A stretch of DNA of 64,000 nt, taken from contig NC_056539.1 of assembly GCF_910596095.1 (NCBI RefSeq), positions 10,291,001 to 10,355,000 on the forward strand, given 5' to 3'. The position numbers and the translations under genes are program-made. Source of the stretch: Thunnus maccoyii. Its lineage: Eukaryota; Chordata; Actinopteri; Scombriformes; Scombridae. Under the pieces are notes generated by a model. It searched no databases. It was not told where the DNA came from and saw nothing but the letters and a program-made list of their open reading frames with translations. Below are positions 1 through 13,929 of this stretch, piece after piece. Positions within the stretch are counted from its first letter, which is position 1, and each line of letters begins with the position of its first letter.

Positions 1-2152
1 CTGTTCTACTGCAATCTCATGCCAGAGTGTCTGTTTGTGTCATATACACATGTAAAAATGTTGTAAACGCTAGCACACATAATAGCATTTGGACATTTAG
101 TCTCTCTTTATGGTTCTCACTTTTATACGCTCGCATACGTTATATAAAATCCGTTATGGTGTGTTTATGGAGGGTTACAGTATCTGCTGTAAGGGCATTC
201 ATGAAGCGTGCAATAAAAACATTTTTAAATCAGTGCAACCACAGAAAAGGAACACTTGGAACTAATCTGGTGGAAAATTTGACCCATCTATTGTTTGTTA
301 TTATGCAGAGTCAAAATATGTCAATTTGAAACATTCTGAAGAACATCTGGACATGTCAGAGATCGGTAATGCGTGAAAATCTCCTGGAGACATGATATCC
401 AACCAAAAGGTCGACACCCACACATCTATTTTAACAAATGAGAATTACAATTTATCACATCATGGAAACTAACACACGCTTTGCCTTCTTTCCACCCTCT
501 CCATCATCTGAGAGAAAATCATACTGTGAATATCACAATATTTTTCTATAATACGTTTTTTAACTCCAATTATGGCCATAACTGCTGCTCATTTATCAAT
601 GACAAACACACATTATCAATGTGTGTATATCAGTGCTGTTTTATGGCATTTTAAGGGTTCTGAAAAAGGCAAAAAAAAAATGGGCTGTATGTCAGTAAAA
701 ACATTATTGCAACTCAAGGATTCAACCAAGTTATTTAATATTTTCCTATTCAGGTAGTGAACAGAGTGAAACAGCAGGTGTGCACCAACACATGCGCGCG
801 CACACACACACACACACACCTGCTTTCCCCATCATGTGTCTGAGAGGAGGGCAAGGAGACTGACAGCAGTGGAAACTCTAGTTGAGTTCAGTTCACTCAT
901 AGCTGTGTAACTTTTTTTTCAGCGAGTGCTTCGAGACAAAAGCACAGTGAGAGCAGGAAAAGCTTCTCTAGCCCACTCTGTCCCTGCCAGGATGCTGCTG
1001 GGTCACTCTGCATACTGTACACTCTGCTCACTCTCTCTCTCCAGACTGCAGCCTTCATCTCCTTGTCAGCCCGCCCCCTCACTTGGGCCGGCGTGGCCAT
1101 AAGACACCTTTCCAAATGCCCCCTCTTGCTTATTTTTCCCCGTTCCCACTTCATATCCCTTTACAGATCTCACTATCTTGAAGCAACAAGTGAAACCACA
1201 TTTCCAACCACCTTAACTCTTAAATCTTCACCCTGAACCAATACTTTTAACTTGCAGCATTAAACTTAATGCAAGGACACATTTTCATTAGGCTTATAAA
1301 GTTAAGCCAGACTGAACACGGGAGCAAGCTTGCATTTATAAATCCTTCAATAGCCTCTGCTTGAACCTGGCCCAGTGGAGTTAAGACGATGGGGCTGGAG
1401 TCCAGACAATGTCAATGATTTCCCTCTCAGTGAAAAAAAAGGCAACAGTGCTAAGACAAGCGTTGAATAAAGCTATTCACAGACTTTAGTCTTTTCCATT
1501 ACTCAGACAACATTTTACTACAATTGTTTGTGTCGTTGTTATTAAAATTAAATCAAAATGTGGTTCAAGGAATAATGAGGCTGGGCCTTGCCAGAGGAGT
1601 GTGTGTGCTAGAAGCTGAAACTGAGACAAGCAAGTGTTGCACATATGCAATAGCAGGAGTCAGCCTGTACCACACAGCATTGTGCTGTGGTCTATATGCT
1701 GCTTTTATAAGCCCACAGTGGCCAAGCCTAAACACAGGTTATCCATGACTGGTGTCAGGAAGGGTCTAACAGTCCAAAAGAGAAAAGGGTCTCACTGAGG
1801 CAACAGACCGCATTACTGAGTGAGACGCAGGTATCATTTTTCTACTTAAATGTGATATGCAGCTCTGCGTGGGAGCGCTGATCACAGCTGCTCATAGCAC
1901 TGCATGATGCAGGGATATTAACTGCAGAAAGGCAGCAAATAGAGAGAGTAAATCCTTAAATATACATATGCATATAATTATGTATATTTTCTGTTTGACT
2001 ATGTGTGTTCTTGTTGCATAATTTCAGATGTAAGAGTCCATGTATCAGTCTTTGTCACATACAATTTTAGATAAGTCACTCCTGAACCAACAAAAAAAAA
2101 AAATCACAATATGTTTAAAAGTGGTCTCTGTACAGATTCAAAGGCAGCTCAC
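1..2152. other. ralgps2 intron (partial), no exon found
   Basis: This lies downstream of the third coding exon on the minus strand. It is AT-rich, with a short CA run near 800-820 and no open frame resembling the CDC25 domain. The next ralgps2 exon must be to the left of the window. Confidence 0.6.
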
Positions 2153-3567
2153 CTCTGGCTGGATGGCTTTGAACACAGGAGCATCCATGAGTGTAATCTG
2201 GCCCTGGAGGAGACAAATTCAACACCTGTTAGTTAACTGCTATGTTCAAATCATGCCACACTGGCAAAATATCATTTTTCATCATGCATATGCAATACAT
2301 ATATATTGCATAGGAAACAAATATTAGTCTTCAAATGTACAAAATCCATTAAAAAGGCCATTTTACCTTTACTCATAGCACTTTTAAATGTGTTGATATA
2401 CTAAAGAGGAGATGTCAAATGAAAATGCTTGAAAGCAAAGAAGATAGAGAGTGCCCTCTTGTGGCTAAATCGGGCAGGCCAATGAATAAACAAAGCATTA
2501 AAATCAGATTATAGGCATCAAGAGGAAAAACAACTTTCATTTGAGAAATTGTGGAAAAATCCTGAGCAGAATTATTGCTCAAAACAAGGTAATTAACTAA
2601 TTAAACAGAAATGTGACTCCTGTTTGTTCAGAGGTGCCATGGAAAGTTTGTGCAGAGCCAGCCAGAGGAAATCTATCAGTGCCTGCTTGTCACCGCCAAA
2701 CATCAATTATTACTGATCCAAACTCTGACCCCATTTCCTCTTCTACCATCCCATCTCCTCCTGTCTCAAGTCAGCACATCACATTTCTGCTTACTGAACG
2801 TTTCATTTTTAAACACGCATGCATACAGGTTAACCAGACGAGAAACACACTAAGAGCTTCACTTACTGCATATTCTTCAGGAGTGACCTTCAGCACATCA
2901 AACACAACAGCATCAAAGCTCTTCTTCAGTTCTGAAGAACCTTTATCACTGAGAGACTCTGAGCTGCTGCTCCTCTGGAAGACAACAAACAAACACACAC
3001 ACAGTTCCTGTATATTATAAAGGTAACAACTGAGGTAAGGTAACAGAGAAATAAGAATTAATGACTGTGCTGTGAATAACAAGGTTATCAGCTAGAGATG
3101 AGAGGTGGAGAAAGAGCTACAACAATTAATCGATTGACAGAAAATTAATCATCAGTATTTTGAAAATCAATTAATCGTTTCAAGTAATTTTTTAAGAAAA
3201 AAAATTATCTGTGTCTGCTGTGATCTTTGGTTTATGGACCTGGTTGGTTATGGTCAGGACAAAAAGAAGATATTTATATTCTCAAACCTTAAATATGGGT
3301 ATGCAAGGTTTGAGAGGGTTAAACAACCACAGTGTTAGTAGCATTAACAGAAAAGGCTGAAAATGTGTTGGCGTAATATTTCAGTAGGAAAAAAACAAAA
3401 ACAAATAATCATATACTTAAGCTCTCTATGTTGAGAGACGGAGCAGCATGCAGAGGATGAATTTTGAAAAGCGTTTGGAGAGGTCTGACGGGTGGGCGTG
3501 GCCTCACCTCAGAGACTGTTGCAGCGGTGGTGGTGATGCTTGATTGGCCATTAGGGAGGTCCATCAT
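2153..3567 (-). CDS. ralgps2: ralgps2 (Ral guanine nucleotide exchange factor with PH domain and SH3-binding motif), first three coding exons; gene runs off the left edge
   Basis: Coding exons on the minus strand are 3567-3508, 2974-2867 (36 codons) and 2203-2153 (17 codons). All have AG acceptors and GT donors and join in phase 0. The protein begins MMDLPNGQSS, then reads SSSSESLSDKGSSELKKSFD, then FDAVVFDVLKVTPEEYA and GQITLMDAPVFKAIQPE. This matches the N-terminus and the start of the CDC25-type RasGEF domain of the RALGPS family. The SSSSESLSDKG linker and the MDL-NGQ start fit RALGPS2 better than RALGPS1. Family members activate RalA/RalB through the CDC25 domain and bind membranes through a C-terminal PH domain; both lie mostly beyond position 1. 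The start at 3567 is the first in-frame ATG after the exon's acceptor, with a second ATG directly behind it. The frame stays open back to the acceptor, so an N-terminally extended form is possible. I saw no further exon between 2152 and 1. Confidence 0.9.
3111..3290 (-). mobile_element. Truncated copy of the AGAGCTGCAAC hAT-type MITE
   Basis: It begins with an AGAGCTACAAC-like terminus and then an ATTAATCGATTGACAGAAAA stretch, matching the inverted 3' end of the complete copies at 8299-8671 and 57347-57688. The opposite terminus is lost. It lies in ralgps2 intron 1, next to the exon at 2974. Confidence 0.6.
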
Positions 3568-3648
3568 TCCCACACCATCTAGCTCTAGCGCAGGAGACCA
3601 TTCATCATCCTCAGCTGCAGCAAAGCCCGCCTGGCCCTCTTGAAGGAA

Positions 3649-3768
<120 letters not shown>

Positions 3769-5087
3769 AACAAACACACACAAAATGTGAATAAACTTTG
3801 GATCAGCTTGATCATTATCACCTGCATGTAGAACAGATTGATCCTTCAGCTTGTAGCAGCAGCACCACCTTCTGGCTGAATTAAACTGACTTCAGTATTC
3901 TAAGATTCACACTATTATGGGCTACTGACTTGACAACTGAACTGAATTCACCCCGAGAAAATGAGTTGAGTTGATTGAACTTGAGATGGCGATGAAAGTG
4001 TTGACAGGTTCGGCTATTGTCCCAGCAGGCCATACGGACGTACACTTTCACAGCCTGTCATTTACTACACAGGAGAGAGAACAGAACAGAAGGAGCTTAG
4101 GCTGAGTATCAGGAAGAGATCTTCTGTGAAAGGGGTTTGGAGAAAGCAGCTGTCAGTAAAAGCCACAACACTAAACAGCTTACACCCGACACGAGAGTAT
4201 GACCTGCTGCCACTCTGTGTCTCAATTTGTCTCTTTTTCCTTTTGTCAAATGTTTAGCAGAGCAGGAACTGTACATCCGGAAATTCACCAGGGTCACTCA
4301 CAGCCAAGCCAAGTTTACTCACATGTTAGTCTTCTTTTCAAAACTGATCTGACTGACAAGTTGTTGTTAAGTGGATTAGTTAATACTGAGAATTTAAGTA
4401 CTCATACCACACTCATGTATGCCATTCATGCTACGGTCAGTAGCATACAACTGATTAACGCAAACATATAACTATAACTAAGAACTGCACAATACAAGCT
4501 ATCAGAGCTGAAAGCGCTGTTTTGAAATGGTCTTTCAAATGTCAAAACACAAAAAGTATTGAAAGCTTTAACTAGCAAATCATTGGTACATTGTCACTAA
4601 TTATTATGACAAAATGTTTTGGCATGAGCATCAATTACTGAATGCGGCACAAGTGCCATTTTTGTTGTCTTCATCAGTATGTCTGACATTTTTCCTCATG
4701 TCTCACAAAGTGTTAAATAATGGTAGCTGGAAAAAAAATAAAACAAGTATCCACGTCCATAAATATCCCAATCTACATACACCTATGTGAATAGATGTAT
4801 GTAGAAACAACAACAGATTATTTAAACATTTGATGATCTTATGCAACATTAACGTAAGGTTGGAGAGTCCGTCTACTTCTTTTACAGATAGATTGAAATT
4901 TTGTGTATGATTCTTTATTAGGATATTTTAAAGTTTCTGCATAATCCTCACTGGCCAAGTCTGAAAACAGTTCAGAGACTATTCTTTGCCAAAAGCACAC
5001 AGAGACACTAATGAAAAATAAGGAGCTGCTCAGAATAGCGAAGGCCAGCGAAAGCATCTCTGTGTAATTGACAATGCAGGCCTCTTT

Positions 5088-5192
<105 letters not shown>

Positions 5193-8100
5193 GGTCGGTC
5201 TGTCTGTCTTTTTGGCTGGCTCAAGGCTCGAGCTGAAATGGCCTGTGCTTTAAGAACCATTAGCTTCCTTCCACAGCTGCACTCTGCTGAGCCAAAAACA
5301 AACACCAATACATCATGTCAACTTCTCTCACATTGTTTGACAGCGGTACATAATTACACTGGAAGCAATAGCCAGCCTGTCTGTTTATAGAGTCATACAT
5401 CTGTAATTACCTTCCTGCTCCAATACCTGTGTATGTCTTATCCTTTTCTCCCTGGACAATGATGTAAAATATCACTTGGGGTTACAGTTGTCACACACAC
5501 ATGCATGCAGCCCAGGGTTTTTAAAGTTAGTGAACACTGCAATAAATGTGAATATATACACATTTAAAGACATGCAAGAGCCCTTTCTGTTGAAAAGAAC
5601 ACACTAAATACACATGCAAATCAACTTACTCTATAACTCTTCTCTAAGTCAATTTGTAAAAACACTAATTTATAGTTTGTTGGATTCCATCTACATCTAA
5701 CAAAATAAGCAATATTTGCTCCTGAAACTCTGATAAGTCAGCCTGTAATCATGTGCCAAGGTAATCCTACAACCCAGCAGGCACACAGACATTCCTGTGC
5801 TGCAACCACAATTTACCAAAACAAGCTGTCCATGCACAGACAAGGTCATACTTACCAGTCGTGTGTCAGATGCGCATAGTGCTGGAGGTGAGGTTAGCCT
5901 GCTGCTGTCTGTGTGAAAGTGAAAAGAACAAGAGAGAGAAAAAAAAGGAAGAGAGACAGAGAGGAAGGCAGTGTGATTCTTCTGAACATGACCCATGCAT
6001 CCACCAGTGACACACACAGCCAAAAATCAAATGGCTCGTCTGATTGGTGTAACAAATCATCACCCAATAAAATGACAAGATGTGTAGCCACTATTCTTAT
6101 GGATACTTTGCTGGTTTTAACAACCTGGTCATCATGAGCTCACTACTGTAAAAAAAATGAGGGGAACAGTTTGACAGAATTAAGCTTCACAACAAACAAA
6201 TTCTCTGTAAATCTTCCCTCACACATGTGACCAGGAGAGCGCCTGTATACCTCAACTGCACTGCTAAAGGTATTTATGGCGATGATACTTATGTGGCCTC
6301 ATTGATCACCTGTAATCACATTACCGTTGTGTGCCTGAATTTACTATGACCACTCTAACACCTACATGTGCTTGAACTGACCCCGAAACAGTCAAAAAAA
6401 ACAAGACATGAATCTAATATTGACTGAATCTGAAACGCTACGTCTTTCAGGCTCTGAGTGTAATGCTGGATCTGTTTTGAACAGACAACCCTGGTCCAAT
6501 CATGGCAAGTGTGCTGGTTTTGTTTTTGAGTTATACAGTAATCTACCATACGAACAAATAATCATTTAACTCACAACTTTAGTTCAGTTTATATTTTTAT
6601 TAATTAATTCATAGCAAAAACTTACTTAAATACTCAAAATTTGTGTGTTTGGGATTCTTATACACCCCAGACTGTTTGCAGCCAACTTCATGCATTAAGT
6701 ATAAACCCCATTTGGTCTGTGGAGCTCCGACTACTTATGACTCACATCAGCCAGTAGGTGTCTCACTACTCTAAGGGATAAAAGCCTGTGTGTTGGGACT
6801 GTGTGGGACTCTGCTCTAGACTAATGCTGCATGCTCATGCTGGCAGACAGTAGTTGGCCTTTAGCCATCAGGTAGGGGCTAAGATCTTCTCATCCGCTCC
6901 AGGTTGTTATCATGGTGGATAGGGGTACAAAGCTCAAGAGCAGAACAAACAGTGGATTAAGATTTCCACTCACCAAAGTAAACTTTAAACCTTTGCTGAC
7001 ATACGCCTCAACATTCTTTCAAAGATCACATCCGACCAAGAAAACACTGTCCCAGAGCTTCAACTCCGTTAGGTTTTAACAGCCCTGAGGAACAACACGT
7101 TTTTGAACGAGGAATAGAGGAATAACATCTCTTTGTACACAAAGGTAACAGTGCAAACAGCAGATACCTGTCTTTTCCACATGCCATGCTCACTGTAGTC
7201 GTGTGTCACTGTCACACAGCGGAGCGTTGATCTGCCTATATAGAGTAGTATAAACATCCGCTGGCATAAGTCTGTTTCTGCTTGTCTCATGTTAGTCATT
7301 TTGCTCTGTCTGAGCTGCTTGTCAGCCATGATTCCCACAATCCTGGACCAGCTTACATTAAACCTTACAGCTCCTCACGACGCCCACACCTCCAGCTATA
7401 AAACTTCCTAAACACAGAGAGCAACAACACCCCCTCCTTCTGACTCACTATCCTCCCTATCCAATCCTAAGTAACCAGTGACCCTGATGTAAGAGCCCCC
7501 CCTCTCTCCTCTTGGAAAGATCTGTGTACCTCTGACAGTGAGCCGAGTTTGATGACATAATTGTACATGGTTGAGTCCTCGTGTTTCACTCACTGGGGAA
7601 TATTTATATGCCTGGCCGAAGGCGTATAACATGAATAATGATTAGGAAACGCTGGGAATGTCAGGATGAAAATGTTTTGGCATGGCGAGGATAAGACTTT
7701 GGGACAATTTGAAAGGAATTAGAGAAGGAAGTGGAGAATAATAGAGGAAGAGTGACAGAAAGTGGATTGACTCCTGTTGGAGCTCGTAGGAGAGGATGTG
7801 TCGCTGTTAAGCTAAATGTGACTCATTACACTGTGTAGCAGGTGCTGTTGAATCAGGCCTCTCTGATTCGGCTGTCTCTCTCTCTCCCTCTACTCCTGCT
7901 TCCAGACTGCTATTTGACATTCACATGCTGCAGCTCCAAACACAGAGGCACAGGCTGCCTAACGGGCCTTGTTACCGAGGGGCACAATGCGAATTAGCAA
8001 GTGTTTGTGTGTCGTCATGCACATGCAGGCGTATTTGTGCATGTGACAACACATTCCACATCCTGCACTGACCCTTTACATTCCTGTCCCTAGTCGCTCT

Positions 8101-8298
8101 GAAAACAGGTCTGAACCACCTCCACTCTGCACGTCCTCTGTCCTCCCTATGCCGCTCATCTCCCGTCCCTTCCCTCTTCACCTCGACCTTATTTCAGAGC
8201 AGAGATATGTCTGCACTGATTAGTTAACAATAAGGATATTTTCCAGAAGACAAACAAGTGAATAAAAAAAAAGAGTATATACACTGCATATAAGACAG

Positions 8299-8671
8299 TA
8301 GGGCTGCAACTAACAATTATTTTCATCATCAATTAATCTGTTTATTATTTTATCGATTAATCTATTAGTAGTCCATGTCAGACAATGATGAAAACGCTAA
8401 TCACTGTTTACCAAAGCGCAACATCAAATGCCTCCTTTTGTCCTGACCAACAGTCCAAAACACAAAAATATTCAGTTTACTGTCACAGAAGACTATAGAA
8501 AACCAGAAAATATTTCACATTTAAGAAGCTGGAATGAGAGAATTTTCTTATTTTTTTCTTTAAAAAATGACATACGACAAATGACAAAATGATTAATTGA
8601 TTTTAAGATAGCTAGTGATTAATTTTCTGTCAACAGACTAATTGAATAATCAACTAATTGTTGCAGCTCTA
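8299..8671 (+). mobile_element. hAT-type MITE, AGGGCTGCAAC family
   Basis: Termini are TAGGGCTGCAACTAAC and GTTGCAGCTCTA, which are inverted repeats of each other. Internal GATTAATC motifs are typical of this family. No transposase frame. The flanks show only a degraded target duplication. Confidence 0.75.
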
Positions 8672-9190
8672 TGAGAAACTGTTTTTGACGATGGAGGGAA
8701 CAGTAGTCCACTATTCCTTTGCCTGCACACAGAGGAGATAATTACAAATAAATCGAAACACACAATATAATCTGAATCGATTAGTAAATTGATTCCAAGA
8801 AGCACAGGAAGTATTTAATAAATCACATCTTCCTGGATTATTAATCCCATCCACATGAATGAATGTTATCATCTGATTTGATGGCTGATAATACACAGGT
8901 AAAAGTGCTTTTAAAACTTTACCAATAGCCTCATCTTGACCAATTAACAGCAGCTGTGCAATATGGCAGAGCTTTTTAACACAAGTTGAATAATTAAATT
9001 TTGATCATATATTATTGGACAAAATGGTGGCGGTGCATCACAGATGGTCCTATGTAGGGTAACACTGTAAGAACCTGGCATTCAAAGACACAGCACACCA
9101 GACTGCTCCAGCCTTAATCCCATTTACTTTTGTATGTGTATACATGTTTACTCACAAACACATTTCTGTCTCAACACCAGGCGCAAGCTA

Positions 9191-9191
<1 letters not shown>

Positions 9192-9235
<44 letters not shown>
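9192..9235. repeat. (CA)22 microsatellite
   Basis: Perfect CA run followed by CAAA variants. A short (GT)n run of the opposite pattern follows at about 9255-9266. Confidence 0.95.
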
Positions 9236-9239
<4 letters not shown>

Positions 9240-10525
9240 AACATAAAGGATTAGTGTGTGTGTGTGGGTGGGTGGGACCAAACTTTATGTGCCCCTTTAC
9301 AGAAATGTACCTAAAGTGTGTAACCAAGAAAAAGTCACATGCTGTGAGCCTGAATAAAGGATCAGACATGTGAGATTTGTGTAACTGTCAGCGTTACAGA
9401 GTGTTGTGCGACAGAGACGGTTGTGACAGCTCTGCCAGTCCCTGCCTGCAGCACTGCAGGCCTGTCTTTGACACCTAACAGCCCTGCAAGCCTCGCTTCT
9501 CAATCTGCTCCCACTGTGAGTGAGAGCACCAGAAATGTCCTTCTGCGTCACGCTCACAACAAGACCTCATAATTATGAACAAAAAGTACAAGATTAAAGT
9601 CCTGGCCTTTTCACTGCACAATCTTTTTTTTAAAAAAAGGGAATAGAAGAGGATAAATTTCTTCCTTCCTTCCCACTTTTGGATACCTGCTCTCCGCCAC
9701 TGTCTGTATAATGCATGCGCTGTACGAGCATGTGCATACTATTTTTGCCTGGCAGCGGCAGGACCTGATGTATTTGAAAAGCATGTCGCAGATGCACCAA
9801 AGTCAGGGAGCCAAAGTGGGTCAGTGTGTTGAGCTGAGCAGTGAGGGGTGTGACAGTCCATTAAGCTGTACCTTCTTTTTTTTTCCTCTTTAGTACACAC
9901 AAACTGTCTGCAACCTAATTACACTGTACACCCTAAGCAAGAGCATCCCCACTGTTAGGAGCCTACAAAGTCAAAGTCAAAGCTGTCATTTTAAAGGCAA
10001 TTAACTTGACATATATAAAAATATTGTTACAGGCCTCATTGTCTTAAGAAGGGGAAACATTGTACAGAGCTAAACCTGTAAACATCTTGTACCTTCAACA
10101 TTAGCTACAAAGCAGGATCAGGTTTTAAAATATGAAATGTGGGCCTACTGCAACTACCCTCATTACCCTCTCAATTCTGTTTACAGGAACCAAAAGAATA
10201 ATCTTACCTCTAACTTTTATATATTTTGTGTATCCTTTTAAATCACCAGAGAGCTGGTCAGTAGTGTTTCAGTTATGCTATGCCATTGAAGACTAGATTG
10301 AGGTTCTCACTTTCGCTGGGCTGTAGTCAAGCCTGCAGGGGAGAACACTATTGATCTGGAACTAAGAGGGGCCGGGCTGATCACACACACTCTCTAATAA
10401 CCTGCACATACACACAGTAACACAGCATGTGGCTGCATGTCACAGCAGTTCGATATACACTGCTTTCACTCAGCAGGTTGGCTGTACGAACAGAGGTTGG
10501 TGGGATTGACAGCATAAGGACAATG

Positions 10526-10551
10526 GTGTGTGTGTGTGTGTGTGTGTGTGT
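10526..10551. repeat. (TG)13 microsatellite
   Basis: Short uninterrupted TG run within ralgps2 intron 1. Confidence 0.9.
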
Positions 10552-10950
10552 AGAGGGAACATGACTAACAGCCCACCATCACTTAACATGCCACTGATGT
10601 TCAGACTGTTCTGGAGGTCAATAATATCCCTTTCAGACAGTACACACACACATATGCATGGGCCTTCTCAACATGTGTTTGCATTCATATAGTAACATTC
10701 ATATAGCCCTGCTTCTCACTGTTAGTGGTTCCATACACTTCACAGATAAACCTGAGAATTACATCAAATAATATAGATAAAAGTTAAGTTTCAGTTTAAC
10801 CTCTCACTCACCATCTGTCTGCTCCCACTCTCTTGATCTCTGCCTCTCTCACTCTTGTTTCAGCAAGTTAGTTAAATGGCATTTAAACGTCGGTATAGTT
10901 GAATTAATTTCTGTTCCTGGTAGCAACACCAGTTCACCAAAAGTAGGCAG

Positions 10951-11300
10951 TAGAGCTGCAATGATTAGTTGAACTATTGACTCAATCAGCAACTGTGGTA
11001 ATTGCTTAATTGTTTGGAGTCATTTTTTAAAGGAAAAAAAAAGTCCAAATTCTGATCCCAGCTTCTTAAATGTGAATATTTGCTGCTTTATTTAGTCTTT
11101 TATATGGTAAACTGAATACCTTTGGGTTGTGGACTGTTGGTCGGGACAAAAGAAGTCATTCGAAGACGTCCCCTTGGGTTTTGTGAAACAGTGATCGAGA
11201 TTTTTCACCATTTCCAGACATTTTATGGACTGAACGATTAATCGATAAATTAAGAAAACAATCGACAGATTAATCAACAATGAAAATAATTGCAGTCCTA
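10951..11300 (-). mobile_element. hAT-type MITE with near-perfect 8-bp target duplication
   Basis: Termini are TAGAGCTGCAATGATT and ATTGCAGTCCTA. It is flanked by GTAGGCAG (10943-10950) and GTGGGCAG (11301-11308), an 8-bp duplication with one mismatch, which is diagnostic of hAT insertion. The element is inverted relative to the copy at 8299. No coding capacity. Confidence 0.82.
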
Positions 11301-11531
11301 GTGGGCAGCATTCAACTCTGGTCAGGAGGAGGGTCGACTAACATGTGTTGATCAATACAGATAATCCCTGATGCAGGTTTGACCTGTGACACTGAGTCGG
11401 TCTGAATGGGGTTTAAGCAGACAGAGGCGGCTCTATTGTAGTTTGGAACAATAGAAGTTTGGAACAGACTGTTTACGCGAGTATAACTGTAGAAAGGGCG
11501 GAGGGAAAACAGAAGACTACGTTTATAAAAT

Positions 11532-11749
11532 TAGGGCTGGGTATTAGGGCAGTACTTGATACCTGTAAAGGAATCGACCAAAATAACCCAGTACCAAGTA
11601 CTATTGAAACTAGCGGTCCAGCTTGCCAAGATGCTATCAAAACATTTGAAGGTACTGAACGAAGTACTCTATTGTTATCTGTATCTATCACTTTAAGGGT
11701 ACTACTATTGGTACTGGTATTGTAATTTTTTAAACGATACCCAGCACTA
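11532..11749 (+). mobile_element. Short hAT-type MITE, second family (AGGGCTGGGTAT termini)
   Basis: Termini are TAGGGCTGGGTAT and ATACCCAGCACTA, inverted repeats of each other. It is flanked by TATAAAAT (11524-11531) and CATAAAAT (11750-11757), an 8-bp target duplication with one mismatch. The element is 218 bp with no transposase. Open frames across it on either strand are incidental. Confidence 0.8.
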
Positions 11750-13929
11750 CATAAAATCCACATGCTCCATTTGCTCAAATTTTGAATAACTGTTTTTGCC
11801 CAAGGCTCTCCAACTGTCATCTCTGAACAGGGTGTTTCTTAAAGTTAATTCTCACACACTGAACAGGTTTATAATTTTGAGGAATCACATGGTTTGCTGA
11901 GACAGCTTACACCATATGGTAGTATCCCTGTTGCTTAGCGAATATGGCTCTGGTTTCTGGCTTAACACACACACACACACAAACGGAAGTGAGAAGATAC
12001 CTCTGCGTCACAGATATACTCGTCCTTCCAAGGGAGAAGCCTACATATCTGATTAATCACGGCAGCATGATGCCAAAGAAGAAAATAGTTTCATGCTGCC
12101 ATATCACTTCACAGTAAGAGCATTTTTTAGAAAATCAATAGGTAATGAACCCATTGACACCACAGACTTATTCCACCCCGACACTGAACCAACTGTGCTC
12201 TACCCTCTAACATACTGAGCCATCAGTTCATGAATATTTAGGCCTGTCTGACTGGAGAGAAGCAGGATCTAGTGGGAAAACAGAGCACCCAGTGATATCA
12301 AAGGCAAGGGTGCAGACAATGTAGAAAACTGTCTAAGAGTGCAAATTAAAATAATATCTAGTAGCTCATTTTGGTGCACAGTTGACACCCTTCTCCACTA
12401 CACCCTTGGTATCAAACATGATAAATGACGACCTACTTATATCAACTAAAACTAAGATTTTCCCCCATCCATTCTTTGTTCATCACCAGTGCTTGAATTA
12501 GAATAAAAAACATGCCAGCACTCCTGCAGCTGTACGGTATGTGGCTTTTACCATAGATGGTATATTCTGTTATGGCTACTGTACATCCCATGTGAGATCT
12601 ATTTCTGTACGAAAATGCATGTAAATTCATGAGGAGCATATGTGCAAGTAATCATTTTTGAAGTTATGAAGATTTCCTTCACAGTTTTGAACTTGAATGT
12701 AGAATATATGATAATAAGATACAAGACTTATATGCAGTAGTCATGTATAGACAGATAGAGTTTGGTATGCGTGTTTCAACATAACCAATTGAAAAAACAT
12801 GACATTTATTGACCGAAAGATTTACAATGAAAAAGACTGCCGATAAAAGGAAAGCCATAATGTTTGGGACATTATTTCTAAAAGTGAAGGCAAATGAAAT
12901 ATCACCTTGAAATATAGTTTGTAACATTGAGTGGTACTAGGATAAGTGTTACCACCAATAATGCCACATAATTTACACTACAGCTAAACACTGAGGTTAG
13001 AAACAAGGGAAGTTGCAGCAGCAGCTAAATTCAATGAAGATCCTTAATCATTTTCTTTTCTGAATCCATCTTAATGGTGATATTTTAGCGCTGTTTGTTT
13101 TTTAAGCTATTTGGCTTATCTTAGTTGTTAGTCATAGAGTTGTGTGTACTTGGATTCACCAGGAGATCAGGGTTGGGCAATCTTCTGTATTTCATATTGT
13201 TCTGCTGTCGTTACCAGAGATCACTGATAGATGATATGATCGCCTACGGCAGCAGATGGGGGACGACCTCTAACTTTCTCTGTGATCACTCACTTTAAAT
13301 GTCACTATAGCCGATCTCACAGCACTGCTGCCGTCATTGACCTGTATGTTTGTTCATTTTGTCAAACCATGTAGTTATCACAAAATAATGATTTTATGTG
13401 CAGAGCAATTGTAATGACCGCTGATGAAAGTTGTATTTATGAGCTGTGATCGAATTTCACCCTACTTCCGACGCCTGACAACAGAAACAAATTAATATGT
13501 AAATGATATCGATATACTGTATAACAATCTCTCAGAAGTACAGTCATTTATGATTTATTGTGTAGTTCTCAATTGAATAAGCTGCAAGGTCTGACAAGAT
13601 GTGACAAAACAACATGAAATTCAATGTCTATTTGTCTTTTCTTCAACAACTATGTTGATTTTCTATGTAGAATAATAGAAAAAAAACAACTTCTACATTA
13701 TATCTGTGCTGACTAATGAAATGTGTTTGAGTTGTCAGTTTGTTTTTTTAAACTGTCACACTTTAGTATTTCGTTTTGATACATAAAGAAAGCTTCATTT
13801 TCAGCCGTAAAGGCCAACAACTATAATTTACATGGACAATTAAACACCATCACCAGGTTTGTCAGCTGTGGTTTGTGGTGAAGTGCTGATCAGCTGATTC
13901 ATACAGTACAAAAGACCTGATGGATGTTA

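Noticed and set aside
11473-11820. 115-aa minus-strand frame and its 88-aa plus-strand partner
   Set aside because: Both lie across a 218-bp hAT MITE with a readable target duplication and show no domain.
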